Positions 1 through 12,229 of a stretch of DNA of 64,000 bases are shown here, piece after piece. The translations under genes and the position numbers were made by a program. Under the pieces are notes generated by a model. It did no database searches and was not told where the DNA came from. It saw only the letters and a list, made by a program, of their open reading frames with translations. The DNA lies in the NCBI GenBank assembly GCA_005406025.1, contig BGZK01000490.1:248001-312000 (forward strand). The letters run 5' to 3'. Origin of the DNA: Eumeta japonica. Taxonomy: Eukaryota > Arthropoda > Insecta > Lepidoptera > Psychidae. Position 1 is the stretch's first letter. Every line of letters starts with the position of its first letter.

Positions 1-1147
1 AAATACCTCAAAATTGTACATAATGATTAAAAAAAAATTTTCGAATTTGAGGTTTTTTCAATTTTTTGCATTTTCTAAGAATATTTCCTATAGTAATGTA
101 TATTTTTCTTTACACCATCAGAAAGTAGATATTTCAACGAACAAAAACCCCCCAAACTTTTTGAAAAAAGCTGATATTTTGACGTCAGAATTTTCGATTG
201 AAAATTAGGGTGCTTTTTTGATATTAAATTAAAATGAAGCGAAAAATAAATATTTTAATCAAATAAATTACAGTGTATTTGGGACATAATAAGGTAAGTT
301 TTCACCAAATTTCGTAGAAAAAAATTTTTGAAAAGATATAAATAAAACCAAAACTTGGTTTTAGAATTTTCACCTAAATTTTGAGGTTATGTGAAAATTC
401 TGAAATACAAAAGTTGTAGATCTTTTATTGCCTACAACTTTGCCATTTAACTTTTTTCCATAGGACTTGTAGTTTTGCGGAAATCAAGATAAACCATTTT
501 TTCCTTAAAAACTCACCCTCCCACTTCCCGAACTCGATCGACCGTAATTTATTTTTCCTTTCATTTTGAATCATATTCCCCTGCTTTCTAATGGGTTTCA
601 TCCTACTAGTAATTTTTTTTCATTTTTTACCATTTTTGTAGGCTTTGACCCTGGTCTATGCGGGAAAACCAGAGTTTAACAATATCTCAATAATTCCAGA
701 GTAGCCCTCGTATTAGCACTGCATCTTAGAGAAACTATGAATGTAAAAACGACAAAATAACAACTCCTCCTCATAAAACAAACAAACTCCTAGTTTTATT
801 ACTATGTATTTGTAAAGAAATCCAGTTTTCAGAAATGAGATCTAACTGGATCGAGTATTATTCCCCACGACAACCGCTGACAACAAATCCGTATCGAAAT
901 CGTTGGAGCCGTTTTTGAGGACGATATTACAAACCACAATACATAGAAAATTTTTGCACGTGCAGTAGCATATACGGATATGCCATTTAAACATGACAAT
1001 TTTCTGCAAGAGAAGTTGCTAATGCTAATTTTCAACAACGAATAGATAAAATGCTCAATTTCCTAAGTATTTTATTTAAATAGTGCTATCTATGGTTCAG
1101 AAAGTGTAATTCATATCAGGTAGTGCCAATTGTTATTATTATTTACT
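1..1147. other. AT-rich intergenic tract, no gene seen
   Basis: No coding signal. A small perfect inverted repeat (aagttgtag at 411-419, ctacaactt at 432-440) lies in a stretch that reads like dispersed insect repeat DNA. The small open frames here have no family-like features. Confidence 0.6.
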
Positions 1148-1500
1148 AGCTTCTGCCCGCGGCTTCGCCCGCGTGGACTTTGAACACATTCCTTTATGTT
1201 ATGTATCGACCGTTTACGATCTCAATCCCAATTCTGATTTCGACACCGATTTGTCTCACCGTCGACTTTGATCGCAGTCTCGCTTTTAATTCAGAATCCG
1301 GTCTCGGACTAAGTAGATTAGGCTTAAGAAGCCCCGCTCTGACTTCTGACCTCGGCACTGTTTCTTATTGCGATTTCGAACATGTTCTCGGTTCCAATTT
1401 TAATTCCACACTTGATTCCAACCATGGTTCCGTTCTCGATGCCCTCCTCATCCGGTCTCGACTTTCGATTCTGCTCTTCGTCTACTACCAAAATAAAATT
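1148..1500 (+). repeat. Dispersed repeat with 'ctgcccgcggcttcgcc' head and TTC/TCG-rich body
   Basis: Starts with a head common in lepidopteran repeats, followed by about 300 bases of quasi-periodic 'gattccgattct'-like words. The same body occurs at about 14289-14430 (+), 31113-31220 (+), 56052-56400 (+), and reversed at 24540-24870 and 52735-53045. The 107-codon open frame over it is a by-product of the low-stop composition. Confidence 0.7.
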
Positions 1501-2639
1501 TAGGCTATATTACTCGGAGTTGATGTAGGTTTCTATAAATAGAAGAAGTTTTAAAAAGTGTAATAGCACAAATGTGCAGATGACGCCATACCGAAATGTT
1601 TATAGTCTATTTTACTCAAGAAGTTTTTCATTAATGAAGAAACTTTTAGAATCGATTTCATAATTTTGTTCAATGGCACGAATATGCAGAAGGAATATAT
1701 CAACTTCTGAACGAAATGTCGTAGTGTTATTGTGAAGGTTCCACAATTCGTTTTCAATAGAAGTAAAGGAACTTTTTTGCATTCATAACTCGATTCAGTC
1801 GATGGATCATAAAAAAGAAGAAATTTAAAAGCATCTGTTTTGAATATCTAATTGTTAGTGTCATTAAATCCTTCATTAGATTGATCAGCCATATCATTTG
1901 TATCATATCGAAGATAACTTTTTCAAATACACAAATTCGTGGGTATTTTTTTCTGATTTGAAAAGCGTCAGGGCAGACATTGCGAAAGACGAATTTCTTT
2001 CAAGGAAATATTATATCAATTTTCTCCTGTCTAATATAAGTACTTATCATGAGATCCTCCTAGGTAACGCATAAGATGCGATGTTTTGTTCATTGAAGTA
2101 ATTTGTGAAATATCGTATACCGGGTATCGTACAGGTGGCACGTGTCTATGGTGGTTCTAGGATCCTTTTTTTTTCACCCCCGCAAGAGTTGATGTCCAAT
2201 ATCTGAGTACGCAGACGGCGGTTTGGAAGTGCACAGTGTTCTATCGCTGAGGCAGCCTCAGCCCGCAACATTTCTTCTAACATATTTGCCTACATTGCCT
2301 ACTGCCGAGGTTTCATCACAGATGAGAGACCAAGAACAAATATAGGTGGGTAGTGATCCCAGTTCAATATTCGAAACCAGGTACCTAACTTAATCTCTTT
2401 GAACAAAATTTGCTTGTGAACATCATTAAGTTTGATTATATATCTTTTTTCGGCACTTGCTCTTGGTTGTCGGCCATTAATTACACTGTAATCACGTTCA
2501 ATGTTTATCATATGTCTCGATTGATAAAACAGGTAATTTAGACCTAAACTGAACCTTATTGTATGCCAAAGGTCTCATAAACAACCTTACGCCCTGAACC
2601 TCATGTCTCATTGAACACAAATTAAATATTTTGTATTGT

Positions 2640-3230
2640 ATCTTTATACTTTTATTTACTTATATTGACAAACTCACTAATAAAAAATACAGCTATACAT
2701 AAGTTACAAAAAACACATACACACATGCCAAAAAACAGATAGACAGACAGTAACTTATTATTTACGCAATCGCATGTTCTTACTGTCGGTACACAAATTT
2801 TCGTCATGATCAGTGAAACCTCTTTTTAGTTATATAAAAACGTACAGACAGACAAACAGAAAAACCGGAAAACAATAGCCTACCATTTACGAAATAATAA
2901 CATTTGATTTCGTATATGTATGTATACCAATTTTAATCATAATCGGTCAAATCGTTCTTACGTTATAAAAACACACACAGACAGACACACAGTAAAACAA
3001 CAGACAGTGGCCTATCATGTGCGCAACTACATTTTATTATTGTATACCAATTTTCATTTCGATCGTCCGAGACGTTCTTGAGTCATAAAAAGACATTCAG
3101 ACAGACAAAAATGAAAAAAACATAATGCGAATCAGTGCATAATAAAACGATTATTTATCACAAGATTAAGTGAAAAAAATAAATGTACAGACAGAACCAA
3201 TAGATTTATATAGTGTTATAGATAATACTT
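2640..3230. repeat. Degenerate tandem repeat, unit about 105-130 bases
   Basis: The block 'cagacagaca', then 'agcctaccatttacg'-like, 'gtataccaattttcat', 'cgttcttacgttataaaaac' recurs about four times with decay ('cagacaga' near 2740, 2848, 2978, 3096 and 3189). It resembles LINE 3' terminal repeats but has no coding part attached. Confidence 0.7.
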
Positions 3231-4180
3231 TGCATATCTAATAAAACTATAAAGAGGTTGTGTTTGAATTGATTTTAATGTATTTCGAAAAGAGATCTGT
3301 CTTTAGATCCTATGTATGGAAAGGTATCCCTAAATTCTTTTTTCTAAATCCTTTTCATAAACGAGTAGCGATTCGCATTTGCCCATAAAGCTTCCGATTC
3401 GATTAAAAATGGCAGAATTATAAATAAGGCTACAGCAATGTACATACGGGAGACAGAGGGGCAGGTCGACAATGTTAAGGTTCCTATTTTGTTTTTGCCT
3501 AACAATAACAGGTTAATTGAAAGGTCACTACATAACAAAAGGCTGAGCGTCTAAAAACGTTCTAATTTATAGGATATAATTATTTCGTATAATTAATTGT
3601 TTTATTTTATTTTTACTACACTATTTATTGTGTGAATAAAAAAGTAATACGAAAAAGAATTTCGATTAAGCTACCATTGAGCTTACACAAAAAGTAATTA
3701 ATATAAGTATCAAATTATTATAAAGCAAACTTCATCAACAAAGCCATATCAGGACTTGGGGAGGTTTTAATTTTTGCTTCAAATATTGTACATTGTACCG
3801 CATCTGCTGAAGCGAGTTCTAAGTAACGATAACTTTCGTCGATACAGTAAACTTAATAATACTTCGCTCTGTACACTTCGCTTCAAGGAAGCGACCGACT
3901 ACTACGCTACATTTTACCGAAACCAGTATGAATGTGAAGATGTTGAAAATATAACTTGGAACAGAAAAAATGGATTTTGTAGGATGAAATAGGAGTGATA
4001 ATAAATATTGTCAGAAGTCCACTCATATAGAAATTTAAGATTATGGATACAGTCAAAACCACACGATCGATAGATGTTGTAGCATTGGTATAAAACCTAT
4101 ATGGTTATTAAACATGTGAAATTTCAAGGGTACATAAATATTTAATATGTATACTTAACATATATTTCCATTTTTTATAG
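3231..4180. other. Intergenic AT-rich tract
   Basis: Nothing I can name. No exon-like base composition, splice pair or transposon motif stands out. Confidence 0.5.
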
Positions 4181-4182
4181 TA

Positions 4183-4480
4183 TTTTCGAGGGACAAATGA
4201 AATTGTACGCCATCAGAGAGTAAATGGTCATCTCCGCCTATGGGCAGTCGCAACCTCAGAGAAGTCATCAGTGCGTTTTCGGTGTCTTAAATAGGTTTCT
4301 GATGAAGAGAAGATTATTGGAGGACAAGTAGAATGATAAAGGGGAGTGGGCGACCGGAACTCTCTGTCTCACGGTACGAAATGCAACAGCGGAAGCTGTT
4401 ACTTCACGTGCATTCTATGATAGCACGGTATATTATCGGTTTAGCCGGCCCATTTTTGTGATGTAGCTAAGTTAAGGTTA
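4183..4480 (+). repeat. SINE-like dispersed repeat, copy 1
   Basis: Shares words in the same order with copies at about 29175-29420 and 59136-59460: a 'gatggtcatc' block, 'gtgcgttttcgg' (elsewhere 'gcgttgccgg'), 'aatgcaacagcggaagct', and 'cccatttttgtg' near the end. All three copies are in the same orientation. No RT coding is visible, so it may be a SINE or a LINE tail. Confidence 0.65.
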
Positions 4481-4639
4481 ATATAATAGAAATACATTCG
4501 AAATATGTTTAAGGGAAATACGGGCGCAGACCCTGAGAACACTATATTGTTTTGTAGATTTGATATATTAATATTGTTTCCATATTGTAGTCAGTAAATA
4601 GAAACAGTATACTAAGAAATCACGTTGCATCATTATAAA

Positions 4640-5560
4640 ACGGAACATTAACAAATCCGCATGCGTTCTGGCTGGATCACCACCCTGGAATCTTGAGACA
4701 AGAACCCTTCCGTCTACGTACAAATGGTGTGAGAAGGCTTAATTAGGGATGGCGTACGACGTCGAAAGAAGTCAAATCGAAACATACTGAGCTTCGCAAG
4801 GCTCTTATCGTAGAATGAAAGGCGATGCTGGTGCATCTCAGCGCCGGTTTCCAAACCGTTGATGCAGTTCGTCAGGTACTAGAATAATAGATGGACCGAC
4901 GACATAGTGTCATGAGCTTCCGCCTTACACAGGTGCTTTGAGAAATGCCTGTGCTAAATCACCAGAAAGGAGCTATCGGCCAAGTGCCACCACTACGGTG
5001 AACGCTTGGAACACACCGCTCAATGCACACTTGAGACATGTCCTGCCTGGGCATGCCTGGGTACAAAGCGTGACCCTGACAGTCGTGGTAGGGGATGACC
5101 TCCCGTTACCGACCCTTGTGAAAAGATGATCTATAACGAGGAGTCATGAAAGGCGGTACGAATCTTCTGCGAAAAAACTACGTCGCAGAAAGAAGTGGCG
5201 GAAATAAAGCGTGAAGATAGCTCTCTGCTTGAAATCCGCCGCCGACGTACTGGGTGAAGGAGAAGTACGTATGCGCTCCTCTAACACCCCCCTCTTTCCT
5301 CTTAACTTATTCCCAAGGATGATGGACTTGAAGAAATCTGCCATCTATTCACCGGCGCGTATTTCCACACTCCTTTCTTTAGCCTTCAGAATTAAAGAAC
5401 AATTCAATGCTGCTAGGGTAGCAGATGAATACGCAAGCGTACTCGAGACCCCTACACAAAGCTAAGAGAGAAGAACGCCATGAAGTTTTAGTCGGTGGAA
5501 TTCCGAAATAACTCGGTTGACCATCCCCATGTTCCGGTAGTCCAAGTCCTCATAGATTAT
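4640..5560 (+). mobile_element. R1-clade non-LTR retrotransposon, decayed ORF2 C-terminus and 3' tail
   Basis: Around 4900-5260 the frames read 'SFRLTQVL', the zinc knuckle 'CHHYGERLEHTAQCTLETC' followed by 'PAWA', then 'VGDDLPLPTLV', 'KAVRIFCEKTTSQKEVAEIK' and 'LLEIRRRRTG' before a stop. This order (knuckle ending in CPAW, then IFCE, then RRRRTG) is typical of the R1-clade ORF2 C-terminus. Frameshifts and a stop in place of the usual Trp before 'KAV' show it is dead. The rest, to about 5560, looks like 3' UTR. Confidence 0.85.
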
Positions 5561-5769
5561 GAGGACTTCTCCATTAAAAAAAAGAAGAGTCCATAATATA
5601 TAAAACAACGGAACATATAAATAAATACCCTTAAATTAAATGATACAAGAAGAAATTGAAATCACTTAAAAATAATAAAAATAGATTTAATCAATAAATT
5701 GGATTGCATGCTCTTATTAAACTTAACATTACATTCACACCAGTTTGAGCTTACAAAAAGAAAAGAAAC

Positions 5770-6445
5770 CAAAAGTAAGCGTCACAGACATTTTGCTCTA
5801 AAACTGCTAGATGTATTTTGATGAAATTTGGAGTGAAATTTGGGTGTTTTATATGAACCGCTACTTAGCTTGGTCGTTAAACAACAAAAATAAATGCTTC
5901 TAGGGGGCATTCCATACATTTATAGACACTAAAAAAAAATTTTACACCAAGCATTAACGTGTGGCACATAGTTCGACAGTTCTTTTAATAACACTTTAGG
6001 GTTTCTAAACATTTTTATTTATTTATTGAATATTTCAGAAATAATTGCTCCGAGTTTTGCAGAAATTGTGTTCTCTCCTCTATTTTTTAATCTGTATGAC
6101 CAAAAAATATTAAAGATAACGTTCAATAAATACTTTTAACAAAAACTGTTTTAAACATGACCTAATATACTGTTTCTGACTTATTTCCGAAAAGCTGCGG
6201 TTTTCAACAAAAGAACGTAGTGCTATGAACATACGCTCCTTTGCTGGTGCACCTTTGTTTACACTAGCTTAAGAGTAATAGTTGTCATACCTACTTGTTT
6301 AAATTGCTTATACCTATTGTGAGCTGGAAACATGGAAAAAAGTGTAAGAACGTAGTTTTTCATCTGTAGTGCACTTATTTGTAATAACGGCTTCGAAAGC
6401 CTACATTGAGCATGGTCTGACATGCTCTTGGCCAGTTTTTTATCT
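5770..6445 (+). repeat. Dispersed repeat, copy A of an inverted pair
   Basis: Matches the reverse complement of 14548-15200 over most of its length, for example 'gcacctttgtttaca' and 'catctgtagtgca'. Copy B continues into a tail with 'ataagggttccgttttt', which copy A lacks, so A is truncated. No protein motif seen; probably a non-autonomous transposon. Confidence 0.7.
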
Positions 6446-6716
6446 TTTACACGATGCCCACACGGGTCTATAATTTAAATAATCATTAACAAATTAGAAA
6501 GTCTTCGTCATTAGGTGGATCTTTAATTCAGTATTTTAAATCGATTTTTATTTAGTTTTATTATATCCTTATGAATTCTATTTTAAAAACTTGTACCGCC
6601 ATCGATAAAACACTTGTCAGCAATTGACAGTCCGAATTTAAGGTCTGTGAGCATGTCCCTAATATTTATACTCTAGGAATCCTTCATAGCTTACATTTGT
6701 AAGCTATAGACGATCT

Positions 6717-7010
6717 TGAGGTGTTCGTTTCAAAGCGCTGCTTTCAAACTCCAAGGAGCCGGATTTGAACCCTACTAACTACGAATGAATCGACCAATGA
6801 AGTTTAAAATTAAAAACCTATCGCTTTACACCTTGGAGTACACTGAAGCGTCGGATGCAGATGCTGTCAACAGGTTGGTGACAGTGGTTGTGAATATATT
6901 CTAACCCTCACCGGCCCTGGACTTGAGGACCAAGCCAACCAAATGAAAAGATAGTAGAAGCACAATGTCTCTGCAGTGGGTCGGAAAGAACTTGAGGCAA
7001 CAACACTAAA
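6717..7010 (+). repeat. tRNA-derived SINE-like repeat
   Basis: Contains a B-box-like word 'ggatttgaaccc' near 6761 and ends with 'tgtctctgcagtggg'. The copy at 43770-44060 has a perfect 'ggttcgaatcc' B box and the matching tail 'tgtctcagcagtgg'. The tail resembles LINE 3' ends elsewhere in the window, as expected for a LINE-mobilised SINE. Confidence 0.6.
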
Positions 7011-7201
7011 TTTTCGTAAATAAGTAACAGGCATTTACAATTCTTTTAAAGTGAGCTTTTGGACTATATGTACATTTTAAATTTTTAAGTCAAAGTTTAA
7101 AAAATATGAAAGATAGATATATTTTTGAGTAAATCTTCAAATACGCAAATGTTGTGACGGCTGTTGCTCTTAAAAATATACAAACTATGGTAGGTACTTA
7201 C

Positions 7202-7283
7202 GTCGTACAAAATCATATCTAGCGTCGTAGAGTCGAAGACCTGTTGCAGCGCGCCCGTCGCGCCCTCTGCTGTCGACACGAAA
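7202..7283 (-). CDS. Candidate minus-strand exon B, unidentified
   Basis: GC-rich 82-base tract with a perfect minus-strand donor GTAAGT after it and a possible acceptor 'gccag' before it. One frame reads 'FVSTAEGATGALQQVFDSTT' then 'LDMILYD'; another open frame reads 'FRVDSRGRDGRAATGLRLYD'. Each frame joins in phase to one open frame of exon A, so phase alone cannot choose. I do not recognise the protein, and a chance GC-rich tract remains possible. Confidence 0.35.
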
Positions 7284-7613
7284 CTGGCTTTCGTTTCTCT
7301 TTGTTTATAACGAAATACCTTTGATAAAGGGTTCAGTAAAATATTAATGACTAAAGTCCATTATTTTAAATTCTGATCAGACGTTTTTTTTCAAACTTTA
7401 ATTTTCTCATCTATATATCATATATTTTCTAATTTTTTAAATATGTATAAATCTGATATGTTGTTATAGAAATATTGCAGAGAATTGATTGGCTGTCCTT
7501 TTAAATAACACAATTTTAGTAACGTCAAGTCCGGACCCCGAAACCGACCTTATCGTGATCGATATGGCGGGAACGAGCGCCATAAATGAGATGAAATGAG
7601 CCAAAACACTCAC

Positions 7614-7834
7614 AGTGGTATCACTGGTATGATCAACTGTGGGAGCGGAAAGGGCGACCGCGGCGTGCGCCACCTGCGAGCCGCCGACCGAGACTGCGGC
7701 CGGCGCTGAGGGCGGCCCGCCCAGCGCGGCGGCGGGCCTTGGGCGCCGTCTGTACACGCACGTGTAACCTTTGTCAGCTGCCGGCAGGGTTCCGTTGTCG
7801 TGTTCATAAAGAAATCGCTTTGTGTCTCGAGCAT
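7614..7834 (-). CDS. Candidate minus-strand exon A, unidentified
   Basis: Very GC-rich against its flanks, open in two minus frames, and followed on the minus strand by a consensus donor GTGAGT. One frame has an ATG at 7834 ('MLETQSDFFMNTTTEPCRQ'); the other reads 'SVGGSQVAHAAVALSAPTVD'. Its 5' limit is uncertain, with acceptor-like sites 'gccggcag' and 'gtgtacag' inside. With exon B it could form part of a minus-strand gene, or be an unmethylated GC island or promoter. Confidence 0.35.
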
Positions 7835-7839
7835 TTATA

Positions 7840-8880
7840 CAGTACGATTGTGTTGAGCTTCAGAAATACTGAAACTTTATTGAAGACGGCGCTGGTTCTA
7901 CATATTTATTTTGTTATTTAGCCATTGGTATTGTTATTTATTCATTGCTTAGGTACACTGATAGTTGTGGTTGTTCAATGTTCTATTAGCATTACTATTT
8001 TAGGTCGATATTACACCTACATGGTTAACATTATGTTATCATCGTCAATATTACATTGTCATGGAAAGTAATACATTATCGTGATTAATATTGTTATCAT
8101 GATTTCCTCGTTTACGTTCTATTTGTTCCGTATTCGTAGAAATTCGAAGCAAACTCAGCGATTAAAAAATTAATTATTGATTTAGAAAAAAATCTGTACA
8201 TATTCAAAACAAGTGACAATTGACATTTTGTCCCCATTATTATTGATATAAATTCAGCGAAAAATATTTAAATAAGAAGATAATTCAAATCTCAATGAAC
8301 ATTAAGTAATATGAAATCGTTATAAAAATTATTTTTTGACTAAGAATCAATAAAAAAATCAAAATGAATCATATAATTATTTCACAATTAAACTATTATG
8401 AATTTGTAAAATTAACAAGCTTTCTTTTCAGTTTTAGTATTAAATGAAACATGCAAATAAAAGCGCGATTTCAATGAGTCGCTCATGAAATTTCACTCGC
8501 CCCACAAACAATTATCAAAGACAAAAATTTCGTCCTAAAATTGCCTAGGAGATGTTGAGGAATATTCAAGAAATAACGAAATTTACTTTCGCAAATCGCG
8601 TGTAACCAGACAAGAAACAGTTCATGCAACATTATGTCGTTAAATGTGATTCAATACTAATATGAGGATTACTTGATCGACAAAATTGTTCTTTTTTTTG
8701 TTTTAGATAAATGAAGCGCGTTATGTTAATGATGTGCAATGTAATTGCATTTTTCATTTCGGCGCAATAGATAATATAGCTATGGTGTACTAACTTTTGG
8801 CTTCTTCTCACTACAGTGTACTTATTTCTTTGTATTATTTTCCCTTTAGCAAATAGAAATTCATAAAATTTACATTTATG
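7840..8880. other. Intergenic AT-rich tract
   Basis: No gene or recognised repeat. If the minus-strand exon pair is real, its promoter or upstream intron would lie here, but no core promoter motif stands out. Confidence 0.45.
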
Positions 8881-8904
8881 TTTGTAGTGCCAGCGTGGGA
8901 CGAC

Positions 8905-9090
8905 TACTTTATTAGTGAACTGACGATCTGGTACAGGTCGCAGGTACCGCTAGTTGCAAGCGGCCAGGGTTGTACTTCCTGGATGTGGAGGAAAAGGCTT
9001 AATCTTCAGTTGTGCACGTCCAACTTCTGTAACGACAAAGATGGGATGTTGCAGACCAGCATTCATTGATATGGGAAAGACAGCAAACGA
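8905..9090 (+). mobile_element. RTE-like LINE 3' fragment
   Basis: 'DDLVQVAG' in one frame, followed by Cys/Trp-rich decayed sequence, resembles the 'DDL.RVAG..WMR.AQDR' segment near the C-terminus of RTE-type reverse transcriptases. It is short and frameshifted, so the assignment is tentative. Confidence 0.45.
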
Positions 9091-9139
9091 GACTTGTGCC
9101 ATTTTAATCGGGGTAACGTATCAAACAGTGCCTTAATTG

Positions 9140-11000
9140 ACTTGTGTCTGAAATCGAAATATCTTTGAAAGAGGTTTTGAAACGGAATAAACTTATTAAC
9201 CTAGTCTTACTTAATATTATTATATTATACTATATATAAAATACTTATAAACTTAATAACGATTACAGCAAAACTCAAGCCTTCAACATTTGCCGTAAGA
9301 AGTCCCTTTCAAATTATTTCTCGTTTCGACAATGCTTTCCCGGATGCGAAATCTATTGTCGAAATCTTATTGATGTTGAGTAAACTTTAGTTTTAAATTA
9401 CTTAGAGAGCTAAGTAAGAGGGGTTAAATACTTTAGGATGCTCAATAGAGCGAGGCAATATTTATGTACGAACCATGCCTCGAATTTATAAAATAGATAA
9501 AGATCTACTTTATAAATTTCAAGATTTGTTCTCATCTTTGAACTCAGGATACTTCATTATCTACTCTTTATGCTTGACCGCTTTAGTCTAGACCCGCATT
9601 GCCGATGATTCAATGATCTCTGGTCAACGTGACTTCTAAATCCAAGGAAAATATGGTACGATTGTTTGTGTACTGTATCTAATATTATTAGGAGGTTTCC
9701 TCAGAGGACTCGTTCCGTTTAACACTATGATTATGGTTTCTTCGGCGAAGTTGTTCTAAAAAAGAAGGAAATTATGAATATTTGCGGAATGATGCATGAA
9801 TGATTCCATACGGTATATTTTTTACGTATACCTATTTCTGTTAAACAGTTTAATCCCTTTTGTTTGTTTAAATCGTTTTATAATTAGAGAATACTGGGTG
9901 CTTTTCTATAAAATAGACGTATGTTGATCAGAAAATTGAAAATCTTTATAAGTAAGACATCGATCTTTTCACACATATTATGTTTTTTCTCAGAAACATT
10001 TCCGTTGAACTAGATTAGTCATGATACATCATTCTTACAAAAATTATAAGGCCCAATTACGTATTTTTTATGGAAATCACTGTTGTAAAACTATATGAAA
10101 TGAAACCTTCCCGATTTATTGGAGAAAAATCGAATGACAAATATTTTGGAAACCGACTTACTTAATCAAAGGCTTGACGGACCTATCAGCACCAGGACTG
10201 TTGAATTAGGATTGAAAACATAGGGAACCAGCAATAATTACCAGCGCCACTAAAGAATTCAGTATAGCAAATGATTTCCCAATTTCTCAGTATTATAGTA
10301 AAGACGAATATTTATTTAATCATATATGTATAAACCATTTTTAAAAATTAGATAAATTATATAGTTTAATAATCTAACCACTAGAATTTGTAAATAATTT
10401 AACTTTTTCAAACAAAAAGTGACACCCACTTCAAAAATTACTAATTTTCAACTTTAGGTTTTTGTGGGCGGTTTTGTTCTTTTCATGGTTATTTTAGTTT
10501 TGCTGAGGGAATTTTAGAAATTAGAGTTTTCGTTTAAGTATTAATAATAATATAAACTCACGCCTATTTCCCAGAAGAGTAAGCAGACATTATAAATTTT
10601 CATATGATTCGATCTTTGCACATCTCTCTTGCTTAACTGACATTCATCAACTGACGAGCTTGCATTTTCCTACAAGCTCGCCAGTTTCGGGTGCTCAAAA
10701 TTTGGTTCTTTTTTAATATGCCACCAATTTGGTCTGCATAGGATTTTCCAGGGTGACCCTTACCGACATCGTAGACAGGGATCGTAAATATTAATTCCGC
10801 CCCACATCCCCCGCCTTCACCTTTGTCGGTGCGTTTGACATTTGTTTACATTCTCTTTAAATGAATTTGTTTTTTGGAGTGGAATTAATATTATATATGA
10901 AAAGTTTTAGTTCTGGGATTAGATTGTTCACAAGTCAAGTGTGATCAACTACAAGTGTTGGGTGGTTCCGTACTGATTTATTATGATTCTTTGTTTTTTA
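9140..11000. other. Intergenic AT-rich tract
   Basis: No gene seen. A 14-base inverted repeat with one mismatch lies at 10649-10662 and 10673-10686 (aactgacgagcttg against caagctcgccagtt). 'gcgtttgacatttgtttaca' near 10831 resembles words seen in dispersed repeats elsewhere in the window. Confidence 0.45.
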
Positions 11001-11004
11001 ATAT

Positions 11005-11217
11005 ATGCCTATTACTTTCCTATGTGTTTCATTTCATCTGATATCAATCCTCGAATCTCCGATAGGGTCGTCAGTCATAATGTCGCAATCGCTGAATGAT
11101 TTAGTCACCATACTCAAAGACTTCAATAGAGTTTCTCAAGAAGTAAATATAAAAATTAACAGAGACCAGACGAAAATTCTGTTGAAAGCATGGGCTTTCA
11201 ACAAATTTCGTTACTAA
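11005..11217 (+). mobile_element. RTE-like reverse transcriptase palm fragment, copy 1
   Basis: Reads 'SSVIMSQSLNDLVTILKDFN' then 'VNIKINRDQTKILLKA', matching the stretch after the RT catalytic 'ADDI' box ('..L...L.DLNRVSQ.VGLKMN.DKTK'). The catalytic aspartates themselves are lost. A second, more decayed copy follows at 11556-11690. Confidence 0.7.
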
Positions 11218-11555
11218 GGTAATTCTCAAAATGAATACGTTGCTTATTATCATGTAAAGCATCTCTACACAACACAAAGGACAAACGTCTGATATCTGTC
11301 TTCTCTAGCCTGTGCATAAAAATGAGAACAAAAATAATTTCAAATGTTTACTCAAGTCCAAAAATACAGCAATATATGTTTTACCCTATAATTTGTTCTA
11401 TTATTTTATTAGTTAGATCGGCAACTGCATTATCAGTTGACATTTGTTGTCAAAATCGAAACTGAGAATTCAAAAAAACTGTCAAAATTATTTTAAAAGT
11501 TTACTAGTGTAGAAATTTCGAATTCATCACTCATCTTTAATTTATTGATGTTATA

Positions 11556-11690
11556 GTCATAATGACGTAATCGCTGAATAACTTGGGCATCATGTTTTAA
11601 AACCTAGATAAATACTCTCGAGCAGTAAATTTTAAAATCAACATGGACAAGGCAAAAATTCTATTGAGAGCCCTTATTGTATCTACTCCA
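11556..11690 (+). mobile_element. RTE-like reverse transcriptase palm fragment, copy 2
   Basis: Reads 'SLNNLGIMF', a stop, 'NLDKYSRAVNFKINMDKAKI' and 'LLRA', parallel to the copy about 500 bases upstream. Two partial copies of the same domain in tandem suggest either two insertions or a local duplication. Confidence 0.6.
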
Positions 11691-11839
11691 TTAATAAGTG
11701 AGAACTCTGCAATCGAAGTTGTTGAAAAAATACGTCTACTTATACAGCATAAATTGTGTCATTAGGTAGATACAACTTTGATAAAGACGTTACACGAAGA
11801 ATTCGGGCCGATTGGGTAACATACGAAAAATCACCAGGC

Positions 11840-12222
11840 ATTTTGAAATGCAATACACCTCGTTGTTTAAAGACGAATGATTGAACAGTACGTGTTGCCC
11901 GTGATAATGCCAGTGACATACGGATGCTCGACGTGGATGCTTATTGTTGGTCTCATAAACAAGCTCAGAATCACTAAAAGTGCGATGAAAACAAACTTGG
12001 AATTTCCTAGCGAGATAAAAGCCGAAAGCAGTAAAATTATCTGATGGGGAAGAAAGATCCGACGAGTGGCGATCGCGCACTGGACGTTTTTTTTAAAAAC
12101 GGACTGGCGACCTTCTAAAGGCCGCGGGTCACCGTTGGTAGAACGCGGCCTAAGATCAACGTCACGAAAATATAAGCGGGAGGCTTATGTCCAGCAGTGG
12201 ACATCAGCGGATGAAAATTCGA
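11840..12222 (+). mobile_element. RTE-clade LINE, ORF C-terminal segment
   Basis: One frame reads 'QYVLPVMPVTYGCSTWMLIV' and 'GLINKLRITKSAMK', then 'GRKIRRVAIAHW', 'TDWRPSKGRGSPLV' and 'REAYVQQWTSAD'. The order 'VLPVMTYG.ETW', 'RLR.TQ.AM', 'WRPR.G.R..GRP' and 'YVQQWTS' is the standard RTE C-terminus. It has a stop, and the stretch between 'VERGL' and 'REAY' is shortened. Confidence 0.85.
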
Positions 12223-12229
12223 AGTCCGC

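Noticed and set aside
1180..1503. 107-codon plus-strand open frame
   Set aside because: It lies entirely within the TTC-rich dispersed repeat; other copies of the repeat do not keep the frame.
2640..3230. CRISPR-like array from regular 'cagacaga' spacing
   Set aside because: The units decay throughout, without constant repeats and unique spacers, and the genome is eukaryotic.
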